DNA of 35,961 bases from Paracidovorax oryzae ATCC 19882 (GCF_000687165.1 NZ_JMKU01000036.1:1-35961), one strand, 5' to 3'. Counted from the stretch's first letter, positions 8,253 through 18,124 are shown. Numbers and translations: made by a program. Notes: a model not told the origin generated them from the sequence alone.

Positions 8253-8759
8253 ATGTCGCGTTTTTTATACCGGCCCTTGCTACTTCAGGTCACAACTTCC
8301 CCACGTGGGTGGGGGCCCGGGCGCTGGCTGGCGGGGCTGGCCCTCGCCAGCGCCGCCATCGTGTCGGCGCCGCCAGCGCGGGCGCAGAGCGATGCTTCCT
8401 TCGCGCTGTCGATGCTGCCCGTGGCGTCGGTCGTGGGAACGGCGTCCGTCGGATCCGCGGCAGTCGGCGCGGTGGCCACCGTGCCTGTGGCGCTTTCGGT
8501 GGCCGGCGCGGTGCTCACGGTGCGCGCGGTGGAGGCGTCGGCCGCCGGCACGGTCTATGTGCTGGAGCGTGCCTCCGACGGCGCCCGCGTGAGCGTGGAG
8601 GTGGCGGGGCGCGCTGCCTCGGGCATCGCGGCGGGCGTGGGCTCCGCCGTCACCTGCAGCGTCATCGGCACGGGCGTGGTGCTGTCGGCAGCGGGCGAGG
8701 TACTGGCGTTCGTGCCCAATGCGCTGGGCCGGGCGCTGCTGCACAACGAGCGGTTGTGA
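8253..8759 (+). CDS. STM0539-like small exported protein
   Basis: 168-residue exported protein. A long signal peptide (about residues 1-44, core WLAGLALASAAIVSA, ending ARA) is followed by a Gly/Ala/Val-rich mature domain. Features are LPVASVVGTASVGSAAVGA, AGTVYVLERASDGARVSVEV and a C-terminus with AGEVLAFVPNALGRALL. This pattern resembles the STM0539 family as I remember it; the family has no known function. The start at 8253 has GGGAG 8 bp upstream, and the gene begins 15 bp after the YiaA-like gene. Its stop overlaps a possible GTG start of the DUF2145 gene, so the two are likely translated together. The hydrophobic Gly-rich stretches could insert into or associate with membranes. The family assignment is from memory of sequence pattern. 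Confidence 0.65.
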   Translation: MSRFLYRPLLLQVTTSPRGWGPGRWLAGLALASAAIVSAPPARAQSDASFALSMLPVASVVGTASVGSAAVGAVATVPVALSVAGAVLTVRAVEASAAGTVYVLERASDGARVSVEVAGRAASGIAAGVGSAVTCSVIGTGVVLSAAGEVLAFVPNALGRALLHNERL

Positions 8760-8770
8760 GCGTGCCGGCC

Positions 8771-9613
8771 ATGGTTTCCTTCCGCACCGTGATGCGCCCT
8801 GCCGCCGTGGGCGCTGCCCGGCTCCTGCTGGCCGCTGCGCTGGCGATGGGGTCCACCGCGCACGCCGGCCGCTCCTGCGAGGCGCGCAAGCCTACGCCGC
8901 AGGCCATCGAACGCGGCATGCTGCTGGCCGAGCGCACTGCGCAGGCGCTCGATGCGGAGCACCAGCGCTCCGGCGCGCGCGTCGTGCTGCTGGCCCGCGC
9001 GGGGCAGGACCTGTCGAAATACGGCGTGCATTACTCGCACATGGGCTGGGCCTACCGCACGCCCGAGGGGGCCTGGCGCGTGGCGCACAAGCTCAACGAC
9101 TGCGGCACTGCGGTGGGCTCCCTCTACCGCCAGGGCCTGGGCGAATTCTTCCTGGACGATCTGTGGCGGCACGAGGCCGTGTGGCTGGTGCCCGCGCCCG
9201 AGGCGCAGGCGCGGCTGGCCGCGGTGCTGGCCGGGCGCGCGGGCACGCTTGCAATGCACCAGCCGGCCTACAGCATGGTGGGCTATGCCTGGGGCACGCG
9301 CTACCAGCAGTCCAACCAGTGGGCGCTGGAGACGCTGGCGATGGCCATGGAGCCCGGGGCCGTCCGCACGCGTGCCCAGGCGCAGGCCTGGCTGCGCGCC
9401 CGGGGATACGAGCCCGCGGTGCTGCGCATCGGGCCGCTCACCCGGCTGGGCGGGCGCGTCACCGCGGCCAACGTGGCCTTCGACGACCATCCGTCCCGGG
9501 ACCGCTTCGCCGACCGCATCGCGACCGTCACCGTCGATTCCGTGCTGGCATGGATGCCCCGGGCCGGACTGGGATCGGAGGTGTCCACGCTCTCGCTGGA
9601 CCGCTCTCCCTGA
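8771..9613 (+). CDS. DUF2145-family exported protein
   Basis: 280-residue exported protein with a signal peptide (about residues 1-33, ending AHA). The mature start GRSCEARKPTPQAIERGMLL is typical of DUF2145. Other conserved-looking pieces are YSHMGWAYRTPEGAWRVAH, LNDCGTA and QSNQWALETLA. The single Cys pair (SCEA and NDCG) may form a disulfide; the His and Asp residues around YSHMG and KLNDCG could be an active site, but no activity is established. Start options are GTG 8756, overlapping the previous stop as GTGA, or ATG 8771; I prefer ATG. It sits between the STM0539-like gene and the zinc-ribbon gene, suggesting one envelope-related unit. Confidence 0.75.
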   Translation: MVSFRTVMRPAAVGAARLLLAAALAMGSTAHAGRSCEARKPTPQAIERGMLLAERTAQALDAEHQRSGARVVLLARAGQDLSKYGVHYSHMGWAYRTPEGAWRVAHKLNDCGTAVGSLYRQGLGEFFLDDLWRHEAVWLVPAPEAQARLAAVLAGRAGTLAMHQPAYSMVGYAWGTRYQQSNQWALETLAMAMEPGAVRTRAQAQAWLRARGYEPAVLRIGPLTRLGGRVTAANVAFDDHPSRDRFADRIATVTVDSVLAWMPRAGLGSEVSTLSLDRSP

Positions 9614-9668
9614 GCACCGCATGATCGGTGCCCTCTTCGAACGAATGGATCAACACAAGGAGTCCGAC

Positions 9669-10733
9669 ATGGGCAAATCCCTGCGCCTGTCCGAAAAGTG
9701 GTTTCGCCGCGGCCTGTGGCTGGTGTCGCTGGTGTTCGCCAGCTTCCTCATCGGGCTGGGCGGCACGCTGGTGGGCGACCTGCCGCGCGTGGAGGCGCCG
9801 CTGCAGCTCGATGATTTCCTGGACCGGCCCGCCGCGGAGGCGCTGCGCAACGAGGTGCGCGCATCCGACGGGGCCGAGCGGCAGGCGCAGGCGGCACTGG
9901 AGCAGGCCCAGCTGCAGCGCAGCAAGGCGCGCAGCGAGAGCCAGGCGGCGCACGAGAGCTTCAACAACTGGATCGCCACGCGCAGCGCCACCCAGCAGTC
10001 TGAGCACAACCCCGAGGTGGTGGCCCGCACGCAGGAACTGGATGCCTTGAAGGCCCGCGAGCGCCAGGCGCAACGGGCGGTGGAGGCCCAGCAGCAGGCC
10101 GCGCTCGATGCCCGCCAGGCCGCGGCGGCCGCGCGCCAGCGCCTGGAGCAGATGGAGTCAGCCGGCTACGAACGGATGCGGGCGGCCCAGCGCAAGGTGG
10201 AGCTGCGGGTGTTCCTCTACCGGCTCGCGCTCACGCTGCCGCTGCTGCTGGTCGCGGGCTGGCTGTTCGCGAAGAAGCGCCAGAGCACGTGGTGGCCGTT
10301 CGTCTGGGGCTTCATCTTTTTCGCGCTGTTCGCGTTCTTCGTCGAGCTCGTGCCCTACCTGCCCAGCTACGGCGGATACGTGCGCTATGCCGTGGGCATC
10401 GTGGTGACCGTGCTGGTGGGGCGCTACGCCATCCTGGCGCTGAACCGCTACCTCGAGCGCCAGCGGCAGGCCGAGGCGCTGCCCGACGCGCAGCGGCGCG
10501 AGGAACTGAGCTACGACGTCGCCCTGGCGCGCCTGGCCAAGGGCGTGTGCCCGGGGTGCGAGCGGCCGGTCGATCTGAAGAACGAGACGATCGATTTCTG
10601 TCCGCACTGCGGCATCGGGCTGTTCGACCGCTGCGGAAACTGCCGCACGCGCAAGAGCGCCTTTGCGCGTTTCTGCCATGCGTGTGGAACAGGCAGCGCA
10701 CAGGCAGCAGGACAAACGACCGGGCGTCTGTAG
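9669..10733 (+). CDS. Membrane protein with coiled coil and C-terminal double zinc ribbon
   Basis: 354-residue protein with unusual architecture. One N-terminal membrane helix (about residues 12-35) leads to a long Ala/Gln/Arg/Glu-rich coiled coil (about 55-180). Three more membrane helices follow (about 183-202, 208-230, 236-255). The cytoplasmic tail carries four CxxC knuckles (C294/C297, C311/C314, C322/C325, C336/C339), consistent with two zinc ribbons. With four membrane segments, the coiled coil should be periplasmic and the zinc domain cytoplasmic. AAGGAG precedes the ATG at 9669. No family name comes to mind. The layout suggests a scaffold linking an envelope event to a cytoplasmic partner, which is inference. 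It is likely the last gene of the run starting near 7635. Confidence 0.8.
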   Translation: MGKSLRLSEKWFRRGLWLVSLVFASFLIGLGGTLVGDLPRVEAPLQLDDFLDRPAAEALRNEVRASDGAERQAQAALEQAQLQRSKARSESQAAHESFNNWIATRSATQQSEHNPEVVARTQELDALKARERQAQRAVEAQQQAALDARQAAAAARQRLEQMESAGYERMRAAQRKVELRVFLYRLALTLPLLLVAGWLFAKKRQSTWWPFVWGFIFFALFAFFVELVPYLPSYGGYVRYAVGIVVTVLVGRYAILALNRYLERQRQAEALPDAQRREELSYDVALARLAKGVCPGCERPVDLKNETIDFCPHCGIGLFDRCGNCRTRKSAFARFCHACGTGSAQAAGQTTGRL

Positions 10734-10890
10734 GACCAGGGTAAAGGATTGCGAGGGCTTTTGGCAATAAATGATAAAAATAAACACTCAAATAGGGAGA
10801 TTCAAAAATGACGATCAGCATGAATTGATGGTTTCTTGAATAATTTGGGGCTGACTGCATCAATTTTGCGTTCTTTTCCAGGATCTCTCC

Positions 10891-13002
10891 ATGTCTCCCC
10901 TGCCTGCCTCCGCTTCCAGCGACATGCTCGTCGCCTTCGCCCAAGCCATCCGGGCGTCGCAGCCTTCCATCGAACTGGACGCACGGGGCCATGTGGTGGC
11001 GGTCCATCCCGGGTTTCTCGAGATGAGCCAGCATGCGGAAGGCGACGTGGTGGGCCACCACTACCGCAGCTGCTTTCCCCGGGCAGCGGAATGGCTGGAT
11101 GCCTGCTTCGCCCCGGATGCCGCCGAGCCGGTGCGGGTCGCCACCGGCCGCCATTTCGGCAGCTGGAAGCGGAACTGCGTGACGCGCACGCAGGCCTTCA
11201 TGCTGCGGGGCGAGGACGCCGCGGTACGGCAGCTCGTGCTGCTGCTGGAAGACGTCTCGGACCAGCGCGCCGCCCTGCGGGAGTACGAGGGCCACAGGAA
11301 TGCCATCGACCGTTCCATGGCCATCATCGAGTTCGACCTGAAGGGCCACGTGCTCAAGGCCAACCGGAACTTCCTGGACATTTTCGGCTACAGCGCCGAG
11401 GAGATCGAGGGAGTGCACCACCGCATCTTCTGCGACGCCGAGCATGTGCGCAGCCTCGAGTACAGAGAATTCTGGGAGCGGCTGGCCGCCGGGGAATTCC
11501 AGAGCAACGAGTACCGCCGCATCCGCAAGAACGGGCAGGACGTGTGGATCCAGGCGTCCTACAACCCCATCCTCGACGAGGACGGCCGGCCGGTGAAGGT
11601 GGTCAAGTACGCCACCGACGTCACCGACGCCAAGCAGCGCAACACCGAGAACGCCGGCCGCGTCGAGGCCATCGGCCGCTCCATGGCAGTGGTCGAATTC
11701 GCGCTCGATGGCACGGTGCTGGCGGCCAACCAGGCGTTCCTCGACACGATGGGCTACACGCTGGACGAGGTGCAGGGCCGGCACCACCGCCACTTCTGCC
11801 AGCCCGAACACGCCGCGAGCCCGGCCTACCGGGACTTCTGGCGCAAGCTGGGCGACGGCGAGTTCGAGGCCGGCGTGTACCGCCGCGTGGCCAGGAACGG
11901 GCGCGAGGTGTGGCTGCAGGCATCGTACAACCCCATCTTCGACGGCGAGGGCCGGCAGGTGAAGGTCGTCAAATATGCCACCGACATCACCGCGGAGCAG
12001 ATGCGCAACGCCGAATACCAGGGCAAGGTCAATGCCATGTCCCGTGCGCAGGCCGTCATCGAGTTCGACCTGGAGGGCAATGTGCTGCATGCCAATGCCA
12101 ATTTTCTCGACGCGATGGGCTACACCCTGCGGGAGATCGTGGGGCAGCACCACAAGATGTTCTGCGAGCCTGACTTCGTGCGCTCGTCGGAGTACCGCGA
12201 CTTCTGGGCCAGGCTCAGCCGCGGCGAGTTCTATTCGGGCCTGTACAAGCGCATCAGCAAGCATGGCTACCCGGTGTGGATCCAGGCGACCTACAACCCC
12301 ATCATCGGGCCCGACGGCAATCCGGTGAAGATCATCAAGTACGCCATCGACGTGAGCGACCAGGTCGAGCGCGAGCAGCTGGTGCAAAGCCGGGTCGCCG
12401 AAATGGGCCGCTCGATCCAGCAGTTGACGGAGACCATCGGCGAGATTGCGCGCACCACGCGCCACTCCACCGAACTGGCCGCCGTGACGCAGGCCGAGGC
12501 GCGGCGCGGCAGCCAGACGCTGCTGCGTTCCCTGGATGCCACCAAGGCCATCCAGGAATCGTCCGACGACATCAACGCCATCATCCAGGTGATCGGCGAC
12601 ATCGCCAACCAGACCAACCTGCTGGCCTTCAACGCGGCCATCGAGGCCGCGCGGGCGGGAGAGCACGGACTGGGCTTCTCGGTCGTGGCCGACGAGGTGC
12701 GCAAGCTGGCCGAGAAGTCGTCGCAGGCGACGCGCGAGATCACCAAGCTCATCGCCGAATCGGTGGCGCGCGTGCGCCAGGGCGGCGACATCTCCTCGCA
12801 GGCGGCAGAGAACTTCGAGCGCATCGTGCAGGGCGTGGACCAGACGACCGCGTCCATCGCGGGCATCCACACCGCGACCGAGGCGCAGACCGCCGCCACG
12901 CGCAGCGTCGCCCAGTTGCTGGATGAACTGACCCGGGTCTCGATGCGCTCCGGCGTGGATCCGGCGGGCGGTGCGACGCCTGCGGCGCGGGTGGGCGCAT
13001 GA
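10891..13002 (+). CDS. Soluble BdlA-like chemoreceptor with three tandem PAS repeats
   Basis: 703-residue cytoplasmic chemoreceptor with no membrane segment. A degenerate PAS-like region (about residues 15-130) is followed by three clear PAS/PAC repeats (about 137-258, 259-380, 381-502). Each holds an HH-x-FC motif, an EYR-x-FW-type segment, a W(I/L)QA(S/T)YNPI stretch and a KYA(T/I)D end. The signalling domain (about 503-690) carries the tip sequence [20 protein letters not shown] and ends without a receptor-methylase tether. PAS repeats plus a soluble signalling domain are the layout of Pseudomonas BdlA (biofilm dispersion) and related energy or redox sensors, which typically have two PAS domains. 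The His/Cys pair in each repeat could bind heme or metal. It overlaps the following CheW-type gene by 4 bp. Confidence 0.93.
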   Translation: MSPLPASASSDMLVAFAQAIRASQPSIELDARGHVVAVHPGFLEMSQHAEGDVVGHHYRSCFPRAAEWLDACFAPDAAEPVRVATGRHFGSWKRNCVTRTQAFMLRGEDAAVRQLVLLLEDVSDQRAALREYEGHRNAIDRSMAIIEFDLKGHVLKANRNFLDIFGYSAEEIEGVHHRIFCDAEHVRSLEYREFWERLAAGEFQSNEYRRIRKNGQDVWIQASYNPILDEDGRPVKVVKYATDVTDAKQRNTENAGRVEAIGRSMAVVEFALDGTVLAANQAFLDTMGYTLDEVQGRHHRHFCQPEHAASPAYRDFWRKLGDGEFEAGVYRRVARNGREVWLQASYNPIFDGEGRQVKVVKYATDITAEQMRNAEYQGKVNAMSRAQAVIEFDLEGNVLHANANFLDAMGYTLREIVGQHHKMFCEPDFVRSSEYRDFWARLSRGEFYSGLYKRISKHGYPVWIQATYNPIIGPDGNPVKIIKYAIDVSDQVEREQLVQSRVAEMGRSIQQLTETIGEIARTTRHSTELAAVTQAEARRGSQTLLRSLDATKAIQESSDDINAIIQVIGDIANQTNLLAFNAAIEAARAGEHGLGFSVVADEVRKLAEKSSQATREITKLIAESVARVRQGGDISSQAAENFERIVQGVDQTTASIAGIHTATEAQTAATRSVAQLLDELTRVSMRSGVDPAGGATPAARVGA

Positions 13003-14561
13003 CGGCCGGCGCGGCGGTCCTGCACTTCGGAGTCGTGCGCGCCGCGGGCCGGGACATCGCCATCGCGTCCAGCGAACTGGTCGAGGCGGTGGACATGCCG
13101 CAGCAACTGCTTCCGCTGCCCGAGCCGTCCCCGCTGATGGCGGGCATGTTCCTGCTGCGGGGAAGGCTGGTTCCAGTGCTGGACCTGCAGCGGCTGATGG
13201 CCCCTGCCGCACCTCCCGTCGTTACCCCCGCCACTTCGCCGGCGGGCGACGGGGTGGATCCAGATGTCGTGGCCCCGGCCGCGGCAAGCCGGCGCCGCCA
13301 GGTGGCGGTGGTCGTGCATGGCGGCCGTCGCCTGGGCATCGGCGTGGACACCATCGCGGGCGTGCTGCGCGTGCCGCCTTCGGCCGTCACGCCCCTGGGC
13401 GGCGCGCAGGGCAGCCTGTTCGGCCATTGGTTGATCACGCAGGAGCCCGAGAGCCGCGCCCTGCCGGTACTGCAGGTGCCGGTCTTGCTGGAGCGCACGC
13501 CGGGCGTGACGCCCGCGTTGGATCTTCCCGCGGGAGCGCCCGGCGCGACCCCGGCGCAGGCCGCCGCGGCGACGACGACGCGCCGGCATACGCTCGCGTC
13601 GCTGGAGGGCCAGGTGCTGGCCTTCGATTTCGCCGATGTGCCCGACATCCTGCCGATGCCGCCCATGCGCGCGTTCTTCGCGGCCGGCGGCCCGCTGCGC
13701 GGGCTCGTGCCATGGCGCGGCTGCGATGTGCCGGTGGTCGATCTGCAGCGGCTGCTCGGCATGGAACGCGATGCGCCGGACGGCGCCCGGGCCCCGTCCC
13801 CGGGCGCGTCGAAGCCCCTGCTCATGGTGTTGCAGCGCGGTGACCGGCGCATCGGCGTGCAGGCGGACGCCGTGCTGGGCATGGAGGCAGCGACGCCCGA
13901 CGCCACGGTGCCCCTGGGAGCCGGCGCCAGCCTGAACCCCGGGTGCTATGCCGGCGCAATGCGCACTTCGGCGCACGGTATCGCCGCCGTGCTGCGGGTG
14001 GACGGGCTGCTGGCCCATCCGGTCGTCGCCGCATTTCTCGACAGCCGGCCCGCCGCCGCAGCAGGCGCTCAGGCCGGGCCGCAGGCGGCGCGTGGCGGCG
14101 CACGCACCACGTTCCTCATCTACCGGGCCGGGGGCGACTGCGCCACGCCGCTCGCCGAGGTGGAGGAGATACTCGATTACGCGATGCCGGCCGTGCGGCT
14201 GGACGCTGCCGGCGGCGGCATGTGCGGCCTGGTCGAGCGCAAAGGCCGGCCGCTGGAGGTTTTCTCCTTGCGCACCCTGCTGGGCAGCGCCGCGGCGGAG
14301 CCCACGGCGCAGTCTCGGGTGCTGGTGGTGCGGCACGGCGAGCGGCTGCGCGGCTTCCTGGTGGACAGCCTGGTCTCGCTGGTCGCGGCAGATGCCACGG
14401 CGGAGATCGGCCACGAGCCCTCCACGCCTTCGGAGGGCACGCGGCGCTCGGGCAGCGGCCTCGGGCGCCTGCTGACCGTGGGAGCGGGCGCCGATGCCGT
14501 CACCTGCCGGAAGGTGGACCTGCGGGCACTCATGGGGCAGTCGTTCCGCGATATCCCGTAG
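12999..14561 (+). CDS. Protein with three CheW-like domains
   Basis: 520-residue cytoplasmic protein starting with ATG inside the stop of the receptor gene (ATGA). Three CheW-like folds can be traced. Domain 1 (about residues 5-160) has [27 protein letters not shown] and [16 protein letters not shown]. Domain 2 (about 200-345) has [27 protein letters not shown] and [14 protein letters not shown]. Domain 3 (about 365-505) has [34 protein letters not shown] and [14 protein letters not shown]. CheW couples receptors to CheA; a multi-domain version may bridge several receptors or kinases in one array. No CheA or receiver domain is fused, so it is not CheV. Domain 1 contains a Pro/Ala-rich insert. 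Translational coupling argues that it serves the upstream receptor specifically. Confidence 0.88.
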   Translation: MTAGAAVLHFGVVRAAGRDIAIASSELVEAVDMPQQLLPLPEPSPLMAGMFLLRGRLVPVLDLQRLMAPAAPPVVTPATSPAGDGVDPDVVAPAAASRRRQVAVVVHGGRRLGIGVDTIAGVLRVPPSAVTPLGGAQGSLFGHWLITQEPESRALPVLQVPVLLERTPGVTPALDLPAGAPGATPAQAAAATTTRRHTLASLEGQVLAFDFADVPDILPMPPMRAFFAAGGPLRGLVPWRGCDVPVVDLQRLLGMERDAPDGARAPSPGASKPLLMVLQRGDRRIGVQADAVLGMEAATPDATVPLGAGASLNPGCYAGAMRTSAHGIAAVLRVDGLLAHPVVAAFLDSRPAAAAGAQAGPQAARGGARTTFLIYRAGGDCATPLAEVEEILDYAMPAVRLDAAGGGMCGLVERKGRPLEVFSLRTLLGSAAAEPTAQSRVLVVRHGERLRGFLVDSLVSLVAADATAEIGHEPSTPSEGTRRSGSGLGRLLTVGAGADAVTCRKVDLRALMGQSFRDIP

Positions 14562-14638
14562 CGCCATCGGCGCAGCTGGCCGGCAGTTCGGGCCTGCCTG
14601 TAGGAGAGCACCTGAAATTGGCAACAGCGATAAATCTG

Positions 14639-14666
14639 TAAGCAAATTTAGCAATTAAGCCGCTAT
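14639..14666 (+). promoter_or_regulatory. Possible FliA (sigma-28) promoter before the chemoreceptor gene
   Basis: TAAG, a 16-bp spacer, then GCCGCTAT resembles the flagellar sigma-28 pattern TAAA-N15-GCCGATAA, with one mismatch in the -35, two in the -10 and one extra spacer base. It lies 51 bp before the ATG at 14718, and receptor genes are commonly FliA-dependent. The match is imperfect. Confidence 0.3.
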
Positions 14667-14717
14667 CGTCGTGCCCTCCGTTCCACGACCCATTCCTGGG
14701 CCCACGAAAGCGCGACC

Positions 14718-16295
14718 ATGAGTTTTCGCCACATGAAAATTGCCACCAAGATGACCCTGCTGCTGTCGGTCCTCTGCCTGTGCATGGCCGCCGTTGGCGC
14801 CATCGGCATGCTGGGAATGCGCGCCGCGGAGGACGGGCTCGACACGGTGTACCGTGACCGGGTCCTGCCGCTGCAGCAGCTCAAGCTGGTTTCCGACGCT
14901 TATGCAGTGGACATCGTGGACACGGCGCACAAGGTGCGCGACGGTGCGCTGACTCCCGCGCAGGCCGAGCAGTCGGTGCTCCGGGCCCGGCAGCGGATCC
15001 GCGAGCAGTGGAGCGCCTACCTGGCCACGAAGCTGGTCGCGGAAGAAGAGGCCCTGGTGAATGCGTTCGCACCGCGCCAGGCGCTGGCCGACGCTGCCGC
15101 GGACCGCCTGCTCGGCCTGGTCCGGGCTGGCGACCTCGAAGGCGTGCGGGCCTTCGCTGCGCGGGAACTCTATCCCGCCATGGACCCGCTGCAGGAGGTG
15201 CTGGGCAAGCTCATCGACCTGCAACTCTCGGAGACGAAGAGGGTGTACACCGCCAGCGAAGCGGCCTATGCCCGCAACCTCCGCCTCGTGTGCGCCATCG
15301 TGGCTTTGTGCGTGCTGTGCGCGGCCGTGGCGGGGTACTTCATCACCCGCGGCATCACGCGCGCGCTCGGCGCCGAGCCGGATACGGCTGCCGAGGTGGC
15401 GCGGGAGGTGGCGCGAGGCAACCTGGCAGCGCCCATCCTCCTGGCCGAGGGAGACAGCACCAGTCTCATGGCCCAGCTGCACTCCATGCAGCACAGCCTC
15501 GCGCGGATGGTGCGCAAGGTGCATCAGTGCTCGCACGGCGTGGCCAGCGCATCCACGCAGATATCCGAGGGCAACACGGATCTGTCCTCGCGCACCGAGC
15601 AGCAGGCGAGCGCGCTGCAGCAGACCGCGGCTTCCATGGAGCAGCTCAGCTCCACGGTCCGGCAGAGCGTGGACAGCCTGGCTCGTGCCAACGCTTTCGC
15701 GCTGCAGGCAGCATCGACGGCAGGCGACGGTGTCGCGGTGGTGCAGCAGGTGGTGCGCACCATGCGGGACGTGGACGACAGCGCGCGCCAGATCGCCGGC
15801 ATCGTCTCGGTGATCGACGGCATCGCCTTCCAGACGAACCTGCTGGCACTCAATGCCGCGGTGGAGGCGGCACGGGCCGGGGAACTGGGGCGCGGCTTCG
15901 CCGTCGTGGCCGGCGAGGTGCGGGGCCTCGCCGGCAGGGCAGCCGATGCCGCGAAACAGATCAAGGGGTTGATCGACAGCAGCGTCTCGCACGTGCAGCA
16001 CGGCTCGGATCTGGTGGCGAAGGCCGAGGCCACCATGGAGCAGGTGGTGGAGTCGGTCCGGCGCGCGACGGCCCTCATGGGCGAGGTCAGCACAGCGAGC
16101 GGCGAGCAGAGCCTGGGTACGTCCCAGATCAGCGATGCCGTGTCGCAGATGGACCAGGTGACGCAGCAGAACGCGGCCATGGTGGAGGAAATGGCCGCGG
16201 CCTCCTTGAACATGAGCGCACATGCCCGTGAACTGGTCGATGCCGTGTCGCACTTCCACCTGCCGCAAGGCACGCTGCGTTCCGCCCCGGCATAA
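14718..16295 (+). CDS. Methyl-accepting chemotaxis protein
   Basis: Complete 525-residue transmembrane chemoreceptor. Membrane segment 1 (about residues 10-32), a four-helix-bundle periplasmic sensor (about 33-190) and membrane segment 2 (about 192-213) are followed by HAMP ([19 protein letters not shown]) and the signalling domain. The latter includes [20 protein letters not shown], the tip [19 protein letters not shown] and [17 protein letters not shown]. The C-terminus ([12 protein letters not shown]) lacks the NWETF-type CheR tether. Its overall plan matches the truncated receptor at the left edge, but the sensor sequence differs, so ligands probably differ. It has its own 156-bp upstream gap, so it may be transcribed separately from the CheW-type gene. 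The ligand is unknown. Confidence 0.95.
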   Translation: MSFRHMKIATKMTLLLSVLCLCMAAVGAIGMLGMRAAEDGLDTVYRDRVLPLQQLKLVSDAYAVDIVDTAHKVRDGALTPAQAEQSVLRARQRIREQWSAYLATKLVAEEEALVNAFAPRQALADAAADRLLGLVRAGDLEGVRAFAARELYPAMDPLQEVLGKLIDLQLSETKRVYTASEAAYARNLRLVCAIVALCVLCAAVAGYFITRGITRALGAEPDTAAEVAREVARGNLAAPILLAEGDSTSLMAQLHSMQHSLARMVRKVHQCSHGVASASTQISEGNTDLSSRTEQQASALQQTAASMEQLSSTVRQSVDSLARANAFALQAASTAGDGVAVVQQVVRTMRDVDDSARQIAGIVSVIDGIAFQTNLLALNAAVEAARAGELGRGFAVVAGEVRGLAGRAADAAKQIKGLIDSSVSHVQHGSDLVAKAEATMEQVVESVRRATALMGEVSTASGEQSLGTSQISDAVSQMDQVTQQNAAMVEEMAAASLNMSAHARELVDAVSHFHLPQGTLRSAPA

Positions 16296-16351
16296 GGCCC
16301 GGGATCGCTCCTCGGACGGGCCCGCCGACAGGCAGGAAGAACCTTTTCCTA

Positions 16352-16374
16352 CGGGCTCGACGGGCCCGCATTTT
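16352..16374 (+). terminator. Weak candidate terminator after the chemoreceptor gene
   Basis: CGGGC (16352-16356) can pair with GCCCG (16364-16368) around a 7-nt loop, followed by CATTTT. The stem is only five G:C pairs and the T run is short. It lies between the receptor gene and the dehydrogenase gene. Confidence 0.3.
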
Positions 16375-16417
16375 CCACACTGGCAGGCCGATCACGACCT
16401 CGCTTGCAGGAGAAGCC

Positions 16418-17296
16418 ATGCCCCTCGATCCCCGCACCGCCGGCCCCCGCCCGCCTTTCAAGGACCAGCAACCGCTCACGCCGCCCGGCGCCGAAACCGA
16501 CATGCACCCACAGCCCGACTACGGCGCCGCGTCGTACCAGGGCTCGGGCCGGCTGCAGGGCCGCAAGGCCGTCATCACGGGCGGCGACAGCGGCATCGGC
16601 CGCGCGGTGGCGCTGGCCTTCGCGCGCGAGGGCGCCGACGTGCTGATCGCCTACCTGCCCGAGGAGGAGGGCGACGCGCGCAAGACCCTCGAGCTCGTCA
16701 CCGCGGAAGGCCGCCGCGCGGTCGGCGTGCCGGGCGACATCCGCGAAGAGGCCCACTGCAATGCCGTCATCGACCGCGCGGTGAAGGACCTGGGCGGCAT
16801 CGACATCCTCGTCAACAACGCCGCCTACCAGATGGCGCACGAGAGCATCGACGAGATCTCGGCCGAGGAATTCGACCGCACTTTCCGCACCAACGTCTAT
16901 GCCACGTTCTACCTGAGCAAGGCGGCGGCCCGGCACATGCCACCGGGCAGCGCGATCATCAACACCGTTTCGGTGAACGCGGACAAGCCCAACAAGACGC
17001 TGCTGGCGTACGCCTCCACCAAGGGCGCGCTGCAGAACTTCACGGGCGGGCTCGCGCAGCTGCTGGCCGACAAGGGCATCCGCGTGAACTGCGTGGCGCC
17101 CGGCCCGATCTGGACGCCGCTGATCCCGTCCACGATGCCGATCGAGCGTGCGCGCGAATTCGGCAAGCAGGTGCCGCTGCAGCGTCCCGGCCAGCCCGCC
17201 GAGGTGGCGCCGGCCTACGTGATGCTCGCGTCCGACCAGGCGAGCTTCATCTCGGGCGCGACGGTGGCGGTGACGGGCGGCGTGCCCATCATCTGA
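16418..17296 (+). CDS. Short-chain dehydrogenase/reductase (YghA / general stress type)
   Basis: 292-residue NAD(P)-dependent oxidoreductase. The coenzyme-binding motif is TGGDSGIG (residues 54-61) and the structural NNAA is 133-136. The catalytic set is N159, S185, Y198 and K202 (YASTK). A Pro-rich N-terminal extension containing PPGAETDMHPQPDYG is typical of the YghA/YdaD subgroup of larger SDRs, which are often stress-induced; their physiological substrate is unclear. The start at 16418 has AGGAG 6-7 bp upstream. It converges on the glutathione-transferase gene 50 bp away. The enzyme class is certain; the substrate is not. Confidence 0.94.
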   Translation: MPLDPRTAGPRPPFKDQQPLTPPGAETDMHPQPDYGAASYQGSGRLQGRKAVITGGDSGIGRAVALAFAREGADVLIAYLPEEEGDARKTLELVTAEGRRAVGVPGDIREEAHCNAVIDRAVKDLGGIDILVNNAAYQMAHESIDEISAEEFDRTFRTNVYATFYLSKAAARHMPPGSAIINTVSVNADKPNKTLLAYASTKGALQNFTGGLAQLLADKGIRVNCVAPGPIWTPLIPSTMPIERAREFGKQVPLQRPGQPAEVAPAYVMLASDQASFISGATVAVTGGVPII

Positions 17297-17346
17297 CGGG
17301 CCGGCAAGGGGCCGCTTCCCTATCCTTGCGGATGCGCCTTCGGCCC

Positions 17347-18033
17347 TCAGCCCATCACCACCGGACCGCCCTGCGCGATCGCACGCTGGTACGCCGGGCG
17401 GGCGTTGATGCGGTCGCGGTAGGCCTTCAGGGCGGTGAACTCGACCGCGCCGCTGGCGCGCGCGATCGCGGCCTCCACCGCGAAGCTCATCTGGAAGTCC
17501 GCGATGGTGAGCGCATCGCCCGCGAACCACGCATGGCGCGCGAGATGGTCCTCCATGAAGGCGAGGGCCGTGAGCAGGTTCGGGTCCACCAGCTTCTTCT
17601 GCGCCTTGCCGCAGATGGAGTAGGCCACCGGCCGCGCGAAGAACGGCATGGGCTGCAGGGGCAGGGTCTTGAAGACGAGCTTCATCACGAGCCAGTTCAT
17701 GAGCGAGCCTTCGGCATAGTGCATCCAGAAGCGGCACTGCCGGTGTTCCGGCGTGCCCGGCCGGGGCACGAGGTGGGCCAGCTCGCCCGTGGCCTGTGCG
17801 CCGTAGCGCTCGGCGATGTGCTCGATGATCGCGCCGGACTCGGCGATGATCTCGCCGCCGTCGTCGATCACGGGGGATTTGCCCAGCGGGTGGATGCGCT
17901 TGAGCTCCGGCGGCGCGAGGCGGGTGCGCGGGTCTCGCTGGTAGCGGCGCAGGTCGTAGGCCACGCCCAGCTCTTCCAGGAGCCAGAGCACGCGCTGGGA
18001 GCGGGAGGTTTCGAGGTGGTGGACGGTCAGCAT
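17347..18033 (-). CDS. Glutathione S-transferase family protein
   Basis: 228-residue cytoplasmic GST. The N-terminal thioredoxin-like domain (about residues 1-78) starts MLTVHHLETSRSQRVLWLLE, with Ser10/Ser12 as candidate glutathione-activating residues, and has the cis-Pro region GKSPVIDDG and the glutathione-contact ESGAIIEHI. The all-helical C-terminal domain (about 95-225) has the N-capping motif ALTIADFQMSF. It probably conjugates glutathione to electrophiles or reduces peroxides; the substrate cannot be told. The start at 18033 fits the family. It is convergent with the dehydrogenase gene and 91 bp downstream of tgt's stop. Confidence 0.94.
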   Translation of the reverse strand: MLTVHHLETSRSQRVLWLLEELGVAYDLRRYQRDPRTRLAPPELKRIHPLGKSPVIDDGGEIIAESGAIIEHIAERYGAQATGELAHLVPRPGTPEHRQCRFWMHYAEGSLMNWLVMKLVFKTLPLQPMPFFARPVAYSICGKAQKKLVDPNLLTALAFMEDHLARHAWFAGDALTIADFQMSFAVEAAIARASGAVEFTALKAYRDRINARPAYQRAIAQGGPVVMG

Positions 18034-18124
18034 GGCCGCATGGTAAGGCCGCCCCGGCGGTGCAGGGCGTAGGCCGTGGCCGATCCGCCCGCCGATGGGT
18101 TGCCGGCCTGCGCGTTTTCCTTTC

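Noticed and set aside
10740-10890. FliA promoter before the PAS receptor (TAAA followed by GGCAATAA)
   Set aside because: The spacer is 17 bp rather than 15 and the -10 has two mismatches.
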